NCBI GenBank assembly: GCA_965198905.1
Contig: OZ240678.1
Span: 496,001-560,000, forward strand
Direction: 5' to 3'
Origin: CAHJWH01 sp965198905
GTDB taxonomy: Bacteria; Pseudomonadota; Alphaproteobacteria; Caulobacterales; Caulobacteraceae
DNA: 64,000 nucleotides
Below the pieces are notes generated by a model, which was given only the letters and a program-made list of their open reading frames with translations, ran no database searches and was not told the origin of the DNA. A program made the position numbers and the translations under genes. Each line of letters begins with the position of its first letter. Position 1 is the stretch's first letter. Of the stretch, positions 25,796 through 34,084 are shown piece by piece.

Positions 25796-28700
25796 ATGGG
25801 CGGAAGACAAGGCCGCATCCCGGTCGTAGGGATCGGCGCGTCGGCCGGCGGCATCCAGGCGTTGGACGGCTTGTTGCGGCACCTCCCGTGCGACACCGGC
25901 ATGGCGTTCGTGATCGTCACCCATCTCTCGCCGGATCGTGAGAGCCTGCTGCCCGAAATCATTCGCCACTTCACCAGCATGGAGGTGCATCCGGTCCGCG
26001 ATGGGATGGAGGTGGCCCCCAACTGCGTCTATGTCCTGCCCGAGGATGCGTTGGTAAACATCAAGGATGGTCGGCTGCAGCTGCATCGGCCGGACCCCGG
26101 CCGGCGCGAGCGGAAGCCCATCGACATCTTCCTCAGCGCCCTCGCCATAGACCTCGGCGAATGCGCCGTTGGAGTGGTCCTCTCCGGAGGCGACGGCGAC
26201 GGCACCTTGGGCGTCAAGGCGATCAAGGAGCGTGGGGGCCTGACCCTCGCCCAAACCGCCGACGGCCATGGGCCCGCCCACGCTAGCATGCCGGAAAGCG
26301 CCATCGCCACCGGCCTTGTCGACTTCGCTATTCCGTCTGAGCAGATGGGCGAAAAGCTCGCCCAATTCGCCCGCTCCCTACACATCCTGGACGATCTGGC
26401 CGACGCGGAACGCGCCGCCGAGCCGGCGGACTTCAAGACCGCGCGCCAGGAAATCTACCAGTTGCTGCGCAAGCAGATCGGCCACGACTTCAGCGGCTAC
26501 AAGACCCGGACCTTCAACCGCCGTGTCAACCGACGCATGCAGGTGGTCGGCCTGGACACCGTCGACGGCTACGTCGATCGCTTGCGGCAGGACCCGAGCG
26601 AGGTGTCGGCCTTGTTCCGCGACCTGCTCATCAACGTCACCAACTTCTTCCGCGATGCGGACGCCTTTGAGGCGCTCGAGACGGTGGTGATCCCCAAGCT
26701 GTTCGAGGGCAAGGGCGCCGAAGACTCCGTGCGCGTCTGGGTTCCCGGTTGCGCCACCGGGGAAGAAGTTTATTCCATCGCCATCTTGATGCGCGAGCAC
26801 ATGGACGGGCTGCGCGGCCTGCCACGCGTTCAAATCTTCGCCACCGACATTGACGATCACTCGCTCGTCGCCGCCCGGTCTTCGCGCTACCCTGAGGCGC
26901 TGATGGACACCGTCTCGGACGAGCGGCGCAAGCGCTTTTTCACCCTGGACGGCGGCGCCTACGTGGTCACCAAAGAGGTGCGCGATCTTTGCATCTTCTC
27001 ACCCCACAGCGTGATCCGGGACCCGCCGTTCTCACGCATGGACATGGTGTCCTGCCGAAACCTGCTGATCTATTTCGGATCCGACATCCAGGCGCAGGTC
27101 ATCCCAACCTTCCACTATTCGCTGAGACCGAACGGCTTCCTGTTCCTGGGCAACTCGGAGAATGTCAGCCAGCACGCCGACCTGTTCTCGCCGATAGACA
27201 AGTCGAACCGCATCTTCCGCGCCCGTGAGGATGGCCGAAGCCGGCTTCGCATCCCGCTGACCCTAGCCTCGCCGCAACCGGCGCCCGCGCCATCCACCGC
27301 GCCTCTGCGCGCCAATGGCGGATCGCTGCGTCAGAGCGTCGAGGCGCTCATTTTGGAGCGGTATGCGCCCCCCCATGTCGTGGTGAACGGCGACGGCGAC
27401 GTCGTCTATTATTCCACGCACACCGGAAAGTATCTGGAAGCCGCGCCGGGCGCCCCCTCGCGCGCCATCATGACCATGGCGCGCAAAGGATTGCGGTTAG
27501 ACCTGCGATCCACCTTGCATGAGGCGGCGGAGAGCCGCCGGCGCAGCGTGCGCGAGGGCGTCATCATGGACGCCGACAAAGGACGCGTCCAGATGGTCAC
27601 CCTGACGGTTGAGCCGATCGGAGAGCGCAGCGAGCAGGACGCGCTCTTCCTGGTAAGCTTTGCCGACGAAGGACCGCCCCTCGATAGGGAAATGCTGTTC
27701 AGCCGCTCTCGCGGCCATCTGGACGAGACGGTGGCCCAACTCGAACTCGAACTGAGGGAGACGCGCGATCGTCTCCAGTCGATGATCGAGGAGTACGAGA
27801 CTGCGCTTGAGGAACTCAAGTCCTCCAACGAAGAACTCGTCTCGGTGAACGAGGAGCTACAGTCCACCAACGAGGAGCTTGAAGCCTCAAAGGAAGAGCT
27901 TCAATCGCTGAACGAGGAATTGCAGACCGTCAACGCCGAGCTGAGCCTGAAGGTTGACGCGCTGAACCAGTCCAACAGTGACCTTCACAACCTGTTCGAG
28001 AGCACTCAGGTCGCCACGGTGTTCCTGGACCGGGAGTTGCTGATCCGCAACTTCACCCCGCCGCTGTCGCGGCTCTTCAACATACTACCGACCGACAAGG
28101 GGCGTCCGCTCACCGACTTCACCAGCCGCCTCGCCTATCGAGGACTTTACGACGATTTGGCCGACAGCCTAGCCTCTGGCCAGCCGCACGAGCAACAGGT
28201 CGGCAGCGAGAATGGGCAAATCCACTATCTCTGCCAATTCAGGCCCTATACGGCGCTGAACGGCGAGATCGACGGAATGATCGCCACCTTTGTCGACGTG
28301 ACCAGCCTGACCGAAGCCGAGGCGCACCAGCGGTCTCTGATCGCTGAACTGAACCACCGGATGAAGAACATGCTGGCCGTGGTGGTGGGGATCACGCGCC
28401 AGACGGCCAAAGGTGCGACCTCCACCCAGGTGTTCGCAGACGCTCTGGTCCTCAGACTGGAGAGCATGGCGCGATCCTACGAACTCCTCTCGCGTGAGAA
28501 TTGGACGGAGGCCCAGATCGACGAACTGGCCCGTCAGGAACTCTCCCCATTCGGCCCCGAGCATACCCACATCGAGGGGCCCAAGGTCATGCTGAAGCCC
28601 AAGCAGGCGCTCTCGGTCGGCATGGTCCTGCATGAACTGGCGACCAATGCGATGAAGTACGGTGCGCTCTCGGCAGACGGGGGCCGCGTGCGGGTGAGCT

Positions 28701-28933
28701 GGTCCATTGTCGGCGAGGCTCCGCCGCAACTGAGGCTGGAGTGGCGCGAGAGCGGTGGCCCGCCGGTCGTGCAGGCGGACCGGCATGGGTTTGGGCTGAA
28801 ACTCATCCAGCGGGAGATGTCTTACGGCTTAGGCGGTCACGCTACGATCACGTGGCGCGCCGAAGGACTTGGTGTCGACTTAGACCTTCCGCTCGACTTA
28901 GGTGCGCGGCCACGGGGCGGAGGGCGGCTTTAG
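25796..28933 (+). CDS. CheB-CheR-PAS-HWE histidine kinase fusion
   Basis: A 1045-residue multidomain signalling protein. A CheB methylesterase domain (about 1-190) has the nucleophile in GIGASAGG (Ser16), His43 in THLSPD and the aspartate region LSGGDGDG. CheR methyltransferase follows (about 210-480; VWVPGCATGEEVYSIAI SAM site, VSCRNLLIYF). A long Glu/Asn/Ser heptad coiled coil spans ~635-720, a PAS domain ~725-840, and an HWE-type kinase ~848-1045 with LNHRMKNMLAVV, HELATNAMKYG and the LEWRE motif. No CheB receiver domain is present. It stands alone, without receptor or response-regulator genes beside it. Confidence 0.92.
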   Translation: MGGRQGRIPVVGIGASAGGIQALDGLLRHLPCDTGMAFVIVTHLSPDRESLLPEIIRHFTSMEVHPVRDGMEVAPNCVYVLPEDALVNIKDGRLQLHRPDPGRRERKPIDIFLSALAIDLGECAVGVVLSGGDGDGTLGVKAIKERGGLTLAQTADGHGPAHASMPESAIATGLVDFAIPSEQMGEKLAQFARSLHILDDLADAERAAEPADFKTARQEIYQLLRKQIGHDFSGYKTRTFNRRVNRRMQVVGLDTVDGYVDRLRQDPSEVSALFRDLLINVTNFFRDADAFEALETVVIPKLFEGKGAEDSVRVWVPGCATGEEVYSIAILMREHMDGLRGLPRVQIFATDIDDHSLVAARSSRYPEALMDTVSDERRKRFFTLDGGAYVVTKEVRDLCIFSPHSVIRDPPFSRMDMVSCRNLLIYFGSDIQAQVIPTFHYSLRPNGFLFLGNSENVSQHADLFSPIDKSNRIFRAREDGRSRLRIPLTLASPQPAPAPSTAPLRANGGSLRQSVEALILERYAPPHVVVNGDGDVVYYSTHTGKYLEAAPGAPSRAIMTMARKGLRLDLRSTLHEAAESRRRSVREGVIMDADKGRVQMVTLTVEPIGERSEQDALFLVSFADEGPPLDREMLFSRSRGHLDETVAQLELELRETRDRLQSMIEEYETALEELKSSNEELVSVNEELQSTNEELEASKEELQSLNEELQTVNAELSLKVDALNQSNSDLHNLFESTQVATVFLDRELLIRNFTPPLSRLFNILPTDKGRPLTDFTSRLAYRGLYDDLADSLASGQPHEQQVGSENGQIHYLCQFRPYTALNGEIDGMIATFVDVTSLTEAEAHQRSLIAELNHRMKNMLAVVVGITRQTAKGATSTQVFADALVLRLESMARSYELLSRENWTEAQIDELARQELSPFGPEHTHIEGPKVMLKPKQALSVGMVLHELATNAMKYGALSADGGRVRVSWSIVGEAPPQLRLEWRESGGPPVVQADRHGFGLKLIQREMSYGLGGHATITWRAEGLGVDLDLPLDLGARPRGGGRL

Positions 28934-29331
28934 GGTCGGGCGTGAAGAGGGCCCAAGGTCGTCCGAACCGACTCGATCGTCTGCTGCGCCCGCACGATTT
29001 CACGTGCAAGCTCATCTTTAAGCACCCGTGCACGTTTCACGTTCTCGTTGATGCGAACAAGAGTTGGGTTCGTCATCACGGGTCGGCTCGCCTTCAAGGA
29101 CGGCCGAACGGTTTCCACAAAGGGAATATCCATTAAAAGACAGCCCGCACTATCTTTGATCTCAAAGTGGTGGTGTCGAGGATCCTGGCGAGCTTTCAGC
29201 ATATCCAAGCTGATCTCCAATGCCGCCCTGCAGGCATCCAGGTAGGCAGCTTCTATGCCTTCAAACAAGAGTCCGAATTCATCTCGCTCCATACCTGCCG
29301 GACTAGCCAAATCGAAGTAGAACCTGGGCAT
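28930..29331 (-). CDS. DUF6894-like protein
   Basis: A 133-residue protein. It begins with the MPRFYFDL strand and has the D-E-x-G-x-x-x-x-x-x-E-A-A pattern typical of the DUF6894 group of alphaproteobacteria, followed by FEIKDSAGCLLMDIPF. The C-terminal ~50 residues form a basic helical extension. Function unknown. It overlaps the kinase stop by 4 bp in convergent orientation. It lies immediately downstream of the Crp/Fnr gene (6 bp) and is likely cotranscribed with it. Confidence 0.7.
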   Translation of the reverse strand: MPRFYFDLASPAGMERDEFGLLFEGIEAAYLDACRAALEISLDMLKARQDPRHHHFEIKDSAGCLLMDIPFVETVRPSLKASRPVMTNPTLVRINENVKRARVLKDELAREIVRAQQTIESVRTTLGPLHARP

Positions 29332-29337
29332 CGGTGC

Positions 29338-30126
29338 TCAAGCCCGAGGCGACAGGCCAAGATAGGCCGGCTCGAAGTCTCCAGCCTGAACCAAGCCACG
29401 CCAATCGCGTATGATCAACTTGGACTGGGCAAGATGGACCAACTGCTCCCGTCGTAATTGCTGCAGCACGCGGTTGATGTGAACGACAGACAAGCCAAGC
29501 GTATCGGCCAACTCGCTTTGGGTGAGCGGAAAAAGGCACTCGAATTCCGTGCCCAGTCCCGCCGCGCGGAACCGCACCTGCACTTCGCACAAGAAGTGCG
29601 CGACTCGCTGGTACGCCGGACGGCGTCCCATGCTCACCATCCACTCCTGCATAATGCGTGCGCCGGCCGCCATGTCCCTCGAAAGCCCTTGAGCGATCCC
29701 AGGAAACTTTTCGATTGCGGTGCTCAAACTAGCGTGGGGAATGTTGATCACCTGAATGGGTGTCAGGGCCCACACCGAAGACGTCGCTTGCTTTAGGAGA
29801 AACTCTTCGTAGTTAACGATGTCGCCGGGAACGAAGATGGCCAGATTCTGTTGCTGACCAGACGCCAATATGCGGCTACTCACCGCGATCCCTTCGCAAA
29901 GAATGGAAAGCGCCCCTCCGTTCCGGCCATCCTGGACGATGCAATCTCCTTTGGCGCACCATTTGGATGGTGTGGCCATATCCATCAAAGCAGAGTAGCC
30001 CAGAGACGAGGCCTCATCTCCAAGCGTCAGTCGCTGTAATACTGATCCGAGAACAGCTTCATCCAACTCTACTCTCACCTCCCGGCTGTCCACCCACTCA
30101 CGCCCCATGCCGTCGACCTCATACAC
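29338..30126 (-). CDS. Crp/Fnr-family transcriptional regulator
   Basis: A 262-residue regulator with an N-terminal cyclic-nucleotide-binding-like beta barrel (about 40-150) and a C-terminal winged helix whose recognition region reads LTQSELADTLGLSVVHINRVLQQL. There is no N-terminal cysteine cluster of the Fnr type and no obvious phosphate-binding Arg-Ser cassette of Crp, so the ligand is unknown. Its ~25-residue N-terminal lead could be shortened by starting at the second Met (residue 7). It probably drives the DUF6894 gene with which it is in tandem. Confidence 0.9.
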   Translation of the reverse strand: MYEVDGMGREWVDSREVRVELDEAVLGSVLQRLTLGDEASSLGYSALMDMATPSKWCAKGDCIVQDGRNGGALSILCEGIAVSSRILASGQQQNLAIFVPGDIVNYEEFLLKQATSSVWALTPIQVINIPHASLSTAIEKFPGIAQGLSRDMAAGARIMQEWMVSMGRRPAYQRVAHFLCEVQVRFRAAGLGTEFECLFPLTQSELADTLGLSVVHINRVLQQLRREQLVHLAQSKLIIRDWRGLVQAGDFEPAYLGLSPRA

Positions 30127-30213
30127 ATTTGGCTGAAAACAGCATTGAACAACGTTAACCGGATAGATTGGCTGCAGGGAGGCGGAAACAATGCGAAGTT
30201 AGGTCACCCCGCC

Positions 30214-30396
30214 CTACCGCTTTTTACCAAGTTCCGACGCGATATCTTTGACCATGCGCCCTGCCTTTCGATGCGCGGCGGTCAGTTGGTCACGAGTGAC
30301 CCCCCACCTTTTCATCCAATATTCCACCGCCTGGCGCTCCGAAAGGTCGAGACGATCCTTGTCGATAAAGCCACGTTTGTCTTTCAGACCCGGCAC
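30214..30396 (-). CDS. DUF3606 domain-containing small protein
   Basis: A 60-residue protein that matches the DUF3606 pattern: a charged start, RLDLSERQAVEYWMKRWGVTRDQL, then a helix with HRKAGRMVKDIASELGK. Function unknown; often found among stress-related small genes in alphaproteobacteria. The gene lies 10 bp after the small Ala/Arg-rich gene at 30407-30592 on the same strand. Confidence 0.8.
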   Translation of the reverse strand: MPGLKDKRGFIDKDRLDLSERQAVEYWMKRWGVTRDQLTAAHRKAGRMVKDIASELGKKR

Positions 30397-30406
30397 GTAA
30401 GTCCGC

Positions 30407-30592
30407 TCAAGGCTTCTTCATCGCTGGCTTCGACTTGGATGCGGAGCGGGCTGCGGCAGCGCGTTCCGCACGTTGCCGACCACCGAAGGCGGCCGCACCC
30501 TGCGGGCCGGCCGCTCGGCGGCGAGCCACCAATTCGGCCATCACCTCGGTAGCGGACTTAGCGGCTGGCATGTCATCGAGCGTATCGTCCAT
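30407..30592 (-). CDS. Small basic Ala/Arg-rich hypothetical protein
   Basis: A 61-residue protein: an acidic start (MDDTLDDMPAAKS), then a basic, Ala/Arg-rich helical segment and a Lys/Pro tail ending KPAMKKP. No domain recognised. It is in tandem with the DUF3606 gene and probably forms a small operon with it. It might bind nucleic acid, judged only from its charge. Confidence 0.5.
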   Translation of the reverse strand: MDDTLDDMPAAKSATEVMAELVARRRAAGPQGAAAFGGRQRAERAAAARSASKSKPAMKKP

Positions 30593-30667
30593 AACCTACC
30601 CTATAGCATAGAAGCGCCCGGCAGCCGAGCCTCGCGCCTTGCGGCGCATGATCAGTCTGCGACACCG

Positions 30668-30880
30668 TCAGGACTCCGCCTTACGGAGATTCACGGCCGA
30701 CAGGCGGTTATTGCGGTCCTTCTCCAGGTCATAGCTCAACCTGTCCCCCTCGTAGGGATCACCATGGCCGGCGCTTTCCACCGCGCTGATGTGGAGAAAT
30801 ACGTCGGCCCCGCCATCCACGGGGGCGATGAAGCCGAAACCCTTCTCGGGATTGTACCATTTTACCGTGCCGGTCGGCAT
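30668..30880 (-). CDS. CspA-family cold-shock domain protein
   Basis: A 70-residue cold-shock protein. RNP-1 (KGFGFI) and RNP-2 (DVFLHI) are intact and the start MPTGTVKWYN is typical; the frame extends upstream, but a strong GGAGG six to seven bases before the ATG at 30880 fixes the start. It binds single-stranded nucleic acid. In place of the usual RGPQA-type C-terminus it has NRLSAVNLRKAES. Neighbouring small stress-type genes suggest a stress role rather than obligate cold induction. Confidence 0.92.
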   Translation of the reverse strand: MPTGTVKWYNPEKGFGFIAPVDGGADVFLHISAVESAGHGDPYEGDRLSYDLEKDRNNRLSAVNLRKAES

Positions 30881-30996
30881 GCGGGTCCCTCCTGGGATGG
30901 CCAAATCGCCATCACGTCCACCACAACGCACGAACCCGCCCAGATATTCATGCACGGCCTCACTCTCTTCAACGCGTGGCGAGAGCGAGCCTAATG

Positions 30997-32127
30997 CTAT
31001 CGGAGCAGGCCCGCGACCCGCAGCGCATCAGAGATCATGGCGCCGATGTCGGGCGCATGGGCCGAAGGCGTCACGTAGGTCCGCGGCGCCGATCCCGGTT
31101 CCACCTTTGCGACCGTGGGCGTGGCGGCGCTCCGAGCGCTTGTGGCCAGGCCCCACGACCTTGCGATCTCAAGGCTGGAAGAGACGCCGACTTCCAGCAG
31201 ATAGGCGCCAGGGGTTCCGCAGCCGTCCTCCAAATTGCAGCCGAGCGGAGCGCCGTGGCCCATGCCGACGATCCTGTGCAACTCGACGCCGATCTCACCA
31301 GAGGGCTTGCGCCAGTACACGTCTCGCCGCTGCGCTGAAGAGGGGCGCGCCTCCCCGCCCGATGGATCAAGGCCATGCACATTGCTCCACTGCCGCACCA
31401 GCTCGTCGGCGACGGCGGGCCGTACGGTCGTGTCGTCCTCGCCCTGCCAGATGGCGATCCGGGGCCAGGGGCCGGACGACTCTGACGCCGCACGGACCAA
31501 ATCGCCCAGCACTCTCGGCGAGTGGCTCTGTGCGCCCCTCATGGCCGCCATCGCTTCCTGAACGTTCGACGCGGCGCCGTAGGGCAGGCCGCTGACCAGC
31601 GCACCGGCGGCGAAGGTCTCTGGATAGGTGGCGAGCATCACGTTGGCCATGGCCCCTCCCGCCGACAAGCCGGTGACGAAGACGCGAGCAGGATCCAGGT
31701 CATGGCTCCTCAAGGCATGCACGACCATGGCGTGAATGGAGGCTGCTTCGCCCCCCCCACGCGCAATATCGTGCGGTTCGAACCAGTTGAAGCAGAGGTT
31801 GGGATTGTTGGCCCGCGTCTGCTCCGGACACAAAACCGCAAATCCAAACCGGTCTGCCAGGCTCAGCCAGCCGGCGCCTGCCGCATACGCCTCAGCCGTC
31901 TGGGTGCAGCCGTGTAGCACCACGACCAATGGCGAGAGGGATGACAGCCCCTCAGGCACGTACACCCGCATCCGCAACGCGCCGGGATTAGGACCGAACG
32001 AAGGAACCTCGATCAGCCTTCCGGCCGCGCCCACCTGGCCCGGCTGAAGCCCCAACCCTTGCGAAGTTGCCCGGAGCGCCGCTATCGCCTCGCCGAGTCC
32101 AGCCATAGCCGCGTCTCCTATCTTCAC
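30997..32127 (-). CDS. PHB depolymerase family esterase
   Basis: A 376-residue alpha/beta hydrolase of the PHB-depolymerase/feruloyl esterase type. The oxyanion segment VVLHGCTQTAEAY, the CFNWFE region and the nucleophile elbow GLSAGGAM are characteristic. The catalytic His is probably in RIVGMGHGAPLG. No signal peptide is visible at the N-terminus, so it may act inside the cell on short-chain polyesters or oligomers; family members differ in substrate. It is a single gene between the cold-shock gene and a divergent small gene. Confidence 0.88.
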   Translation of the reverse strand: MKIGDAAMAGLGEAIAALRATSQGLGLQPGQVGAAGRLIEVPSFGPNPGALRMRVYVPEGLSSLSPLVVVLHGCTQTAEAYAAGAGWLSLADRFGFAVLCPEQTRANNPNLCFNWFEPHDIARGGGEAASIHAMVVHALRSHDLDPARVFVTGLSAGGAMANVMLATYPETFAAGALVSGLPYGAASNVQEAMAAMRGAQSHSPRVLGDLVRAASESSGPWPRIAIWQGEDDTTVRPAVADELVRQWSNVHGLDPSGGEARPSSAQRRDVYWRKPSGEIGVELHRIVGMGHGAPLGCNLEDGCGTPGAYLLEVGVSSSLEIARSWGLATSARSAATPTVAKVEPGSAPRTYVTPSAHAPDIGAMISDALRVAGLLR

Positions 32128-32398
32128 CCTCTACTATGTATGCTGCACCGCAGCATTGCTAGGGATGCTCGCTGAAATCATTGTGGGCCAAGCACGCGTT
32201 AAAGACGGTGATGCGTCGTGAAAAGTTTGCCTCGGCCAGCTTCCGCCTGCCGTCCGACAACCGTTCCGGCGACGGCGAACGGGGGGCTGAAGGGCATTCC
32301 GCCTCAATCCTGCAATCAGCTTGCGTCGTTCAGCGCGCGCCGCTCTAATGAGCGGGGTCCCGTCGCGACTTCGAGCCGCGCTCGCAGGAGACGTTTGG
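32128..32398. other. Intergenic region upstream of esterase and small gene
   Basis: This 271-bp divergent spacer contains promoters for the esterase (minus) and the small gene at 32399 (plus). Overlapping short frames show no family features. No operator recognised. Confidence 0.35.
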
Positions 32399-32662
32399 AT
32401 GCCACCTCGTCCGCCAGTTCCGCAAAAGCCCGTCCCGCCGGGTCGGCGTTTCAGGGCTGAGATCGAGAAGGCGAAGGACGGCGGGATCGCGCCGTCTGAC
32501 CTTATCCTCCAGTTGACCCGCAGTGATGCTTCAAAGCTGAAGCGCGACAGCACCGTCCTGATCGAAGATATCAGTTTCATCGATGGGGCCATGACCTACC
32601 TTGGCGTCAAGGTGGTGGAGGGCGACACTGCGGCCAGCGCTCTGGTCGTCCTGCCAGACTAA
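32399..32662 (+). CDS. Small hypothetical protein
   Basis: An 87-residue protein from ATG 32399, chosen because CAGGAG lies 8 bases upstream; the frame is open further 5' but without a site. A proline-rich basic start (PPRPPVPQKPVPPGRRFR) is followed by a compact alpha/beta-like part with SDLILQLTRSDASKLKRD and GAMTYLGVKVVEG. I recognise no family. A 37-residue Lys-rich protein is encoded 55 bp downstream on the same strand. Confidence 0.6.
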   Translation: MPPRPPVPQKPVPPGRRFRAEIEKAKDGGIAPSDLILQLTRSDASKLKRDSTVLIEDISFIDGAMTYLGVKVVEGDTAASALVVLPD

Positions 32663-32717
32663 ACTTCGCATCCAGCCGGACGCATCGGGATGCTAATCCA
32701 TAGCCTTGGAGATCGAC

Positions 32718-32831
32718 ATGGCAAAGGGCCAGAAAAAGACCAACAAGGAAGTCCGCAAGCCCAAAGCGGAAAAGCCTAAGCCCGTGCCTGCTGGGCGTGA
32801 CTTCCTAACCCCACCGGGAAAGAACAAATGA
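32718..32831 (+). CDS. 37-residue Lys/Pro-rich small protein
   Basis: A very short gene with ATG at 32718, GGAG six bases upstream and TGA at 32829. The product begins MAKGQKKTNKEVRKPKAEKP and ends in TPPGKNK; it is strongly basic. Similar 'MAKGQ..SN.E.KKPK' mini-proteins are annotated widely in alphaproteobacteria and are of unknown function, which together with the ribosome-binding site supports this call. Confidence 0.65.
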   Translation: MAKGQKKTNKEVRKPKAEKPKPVPAGRDFLTPPGKNK

Positions 32832-32902
32832 CTATTACTTTCCCCGGCTAGATAGACCCTTATCACCCAGAGGACTTTATCGGTGGGCGTCGCATCGGCG
32901 AG

Positions 32903-34039
32903 TCAACCAAGGCTTGGATTGATGAGGTATTTCTCGCCTGTGGCACGGCGGCTGTAGGCGGCTAGAACATCTGGCTGGAGAGCGTCGATCAGAGAGATGG
33001 TCTGCGTGTAATGGCTGGCGAACGTCGTCTTCAGTTCCGCCGCCACGCGACCCCTGAGCCTGCCTACCGTCTCGGCTCCTGCCTTCTGCAGAAAGGGGGT
33101 GAGAAGCCAACCTCCCACACCCCAGGCGAAACCGAAGTTGCGGCTCAACTCGGTCGTACCGGTGTTCAGAGCGCCGTAGATGTACACCTGTTTCCAGACG
33201 CTGGAACCGTAGCGGCTATAACTTTTCGCCGTCGCGTTGGCGGCGATTTCCATGCCCGAGAGGATCTGGCTCGCCAACTTGCCGCCACCGATCGCATCAA
33301 AAGCCAGCGTCGCCCCGGTGGCTTTCAAGGCGTCAACCAGCCTGTCCACGAAGCCGGCCTCACTGCTGTCGACAACGTGCGCGGCCCCGAGCGCGCGCAG
33401 GGTTTCGACCTGTGCGGGACTACGAACGATGTTTACCAATGCAACGCCGTCAGCCAAACAAATCCTGTTCAGCATCTGTCCAAGGTTCGAGGCGGCGGCG
33501 GTGTGGACTAACGCGTTGTGCCCCTCGTCGCGCATGGTCTCCATCATCCCCAAAGCCGTCATAGGGTTGACAAAGGACGACGCCCCGTCTGCGGCGCTCG
33601 CACCGGGCGGCAGCGCCATGCAATCGGTCGGTCTCAGCTTGCGGTACTGCGTGTACATGCCGCCACCTATGACGGCGACGGTGCGTCCAAGCAGGGCCTG
33701 GGCCTGGGCTCCGCCGCCCGCCTTGACTACGAGGCCTGCGCCCTCGTTGCCCACCGGCATCGACTGCCCGATCCGCGCAGACACGCCGCGCATGAATTGA
33801 GCGGGCACGGGGGCGGTGACGATCGTCGAAACGCCTGTCCCCGTCGTCTTCGCCTGCTTCATGTCGGCGGGGCCGAACAGAAGGCCCAAATCAGACGGAT
33901 TGATCGGCGTCGCTTGGATTTGAACTACGACCTCATCCTCGCCCGGCTCCGGTAGTGGCCTTTCAACAAGAGAGAGCTCCAACCGGCCGTCGCTGTCGAT
34001 CAGCGATCGCAGCTCTAAGTTGGACCGGTCATCCGCCAT
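32903..34039 (-). CDS. MDR-family quinone/alcohol oxidoreductase
   Basis: A 378-residue medium-chain dehydrogenase/reductase. The N-terminal GroES-like domain contains ATPINPSDLGLLFG, and VGNEGAGLVVKAG is the family signature. The Rossmann nucleotide-binding part carries the NLGQMLNRICLADGVALVNIVRS region and DAIGGG. The catalytic-zinc cysteine and structural-zinc cysteines are missing, so this is a quinone-reductase-like NADPH enzyme, not a zinc alcohol dehydrogenase. Substrate unknown. It is a single minus-strand gene, downstream in orientation from the big glycosyltransferase but separated by only 45 bp, so read-through is possible. Confidence 0.85.
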   Translation of the reverse strand: MADDRSNLELRSLIDSDGRLELSLVERPLPEPGEDEVVVQIQATPINPSDLGLLFGPADMKQAKTTGTGVSTIVTAPVPAQFMRGVSARIGQSMPVGNEGAGLVVKAGGGAQAQALLGRTVAVIGGGMYTQYRKLRPTDCMALPPGASAADGASSFVNPMTALGMMETMRDEGHNALVHTAAASNLGQMLNRICLADGVALVNIVRSPAQVETLRALGAAHVVDSSEAGFVDRLVDALKATGATLAFDAIGGGKLASQILSGMEIAANATAKSYSRYGSSVWKQVYIYGALNTGTTELSRNFGFAWGVGGWLLTPFLQKAGAETVGRLRGRVAAELKTTFASHYTQTISLIDALQPDVLAAYSRRATGEKYLINPSLG

Positions 34040-34084
34040 GCTACTCGTCTCCCGGCCCGACCCCCTTGATGGGACGCCCTACGT

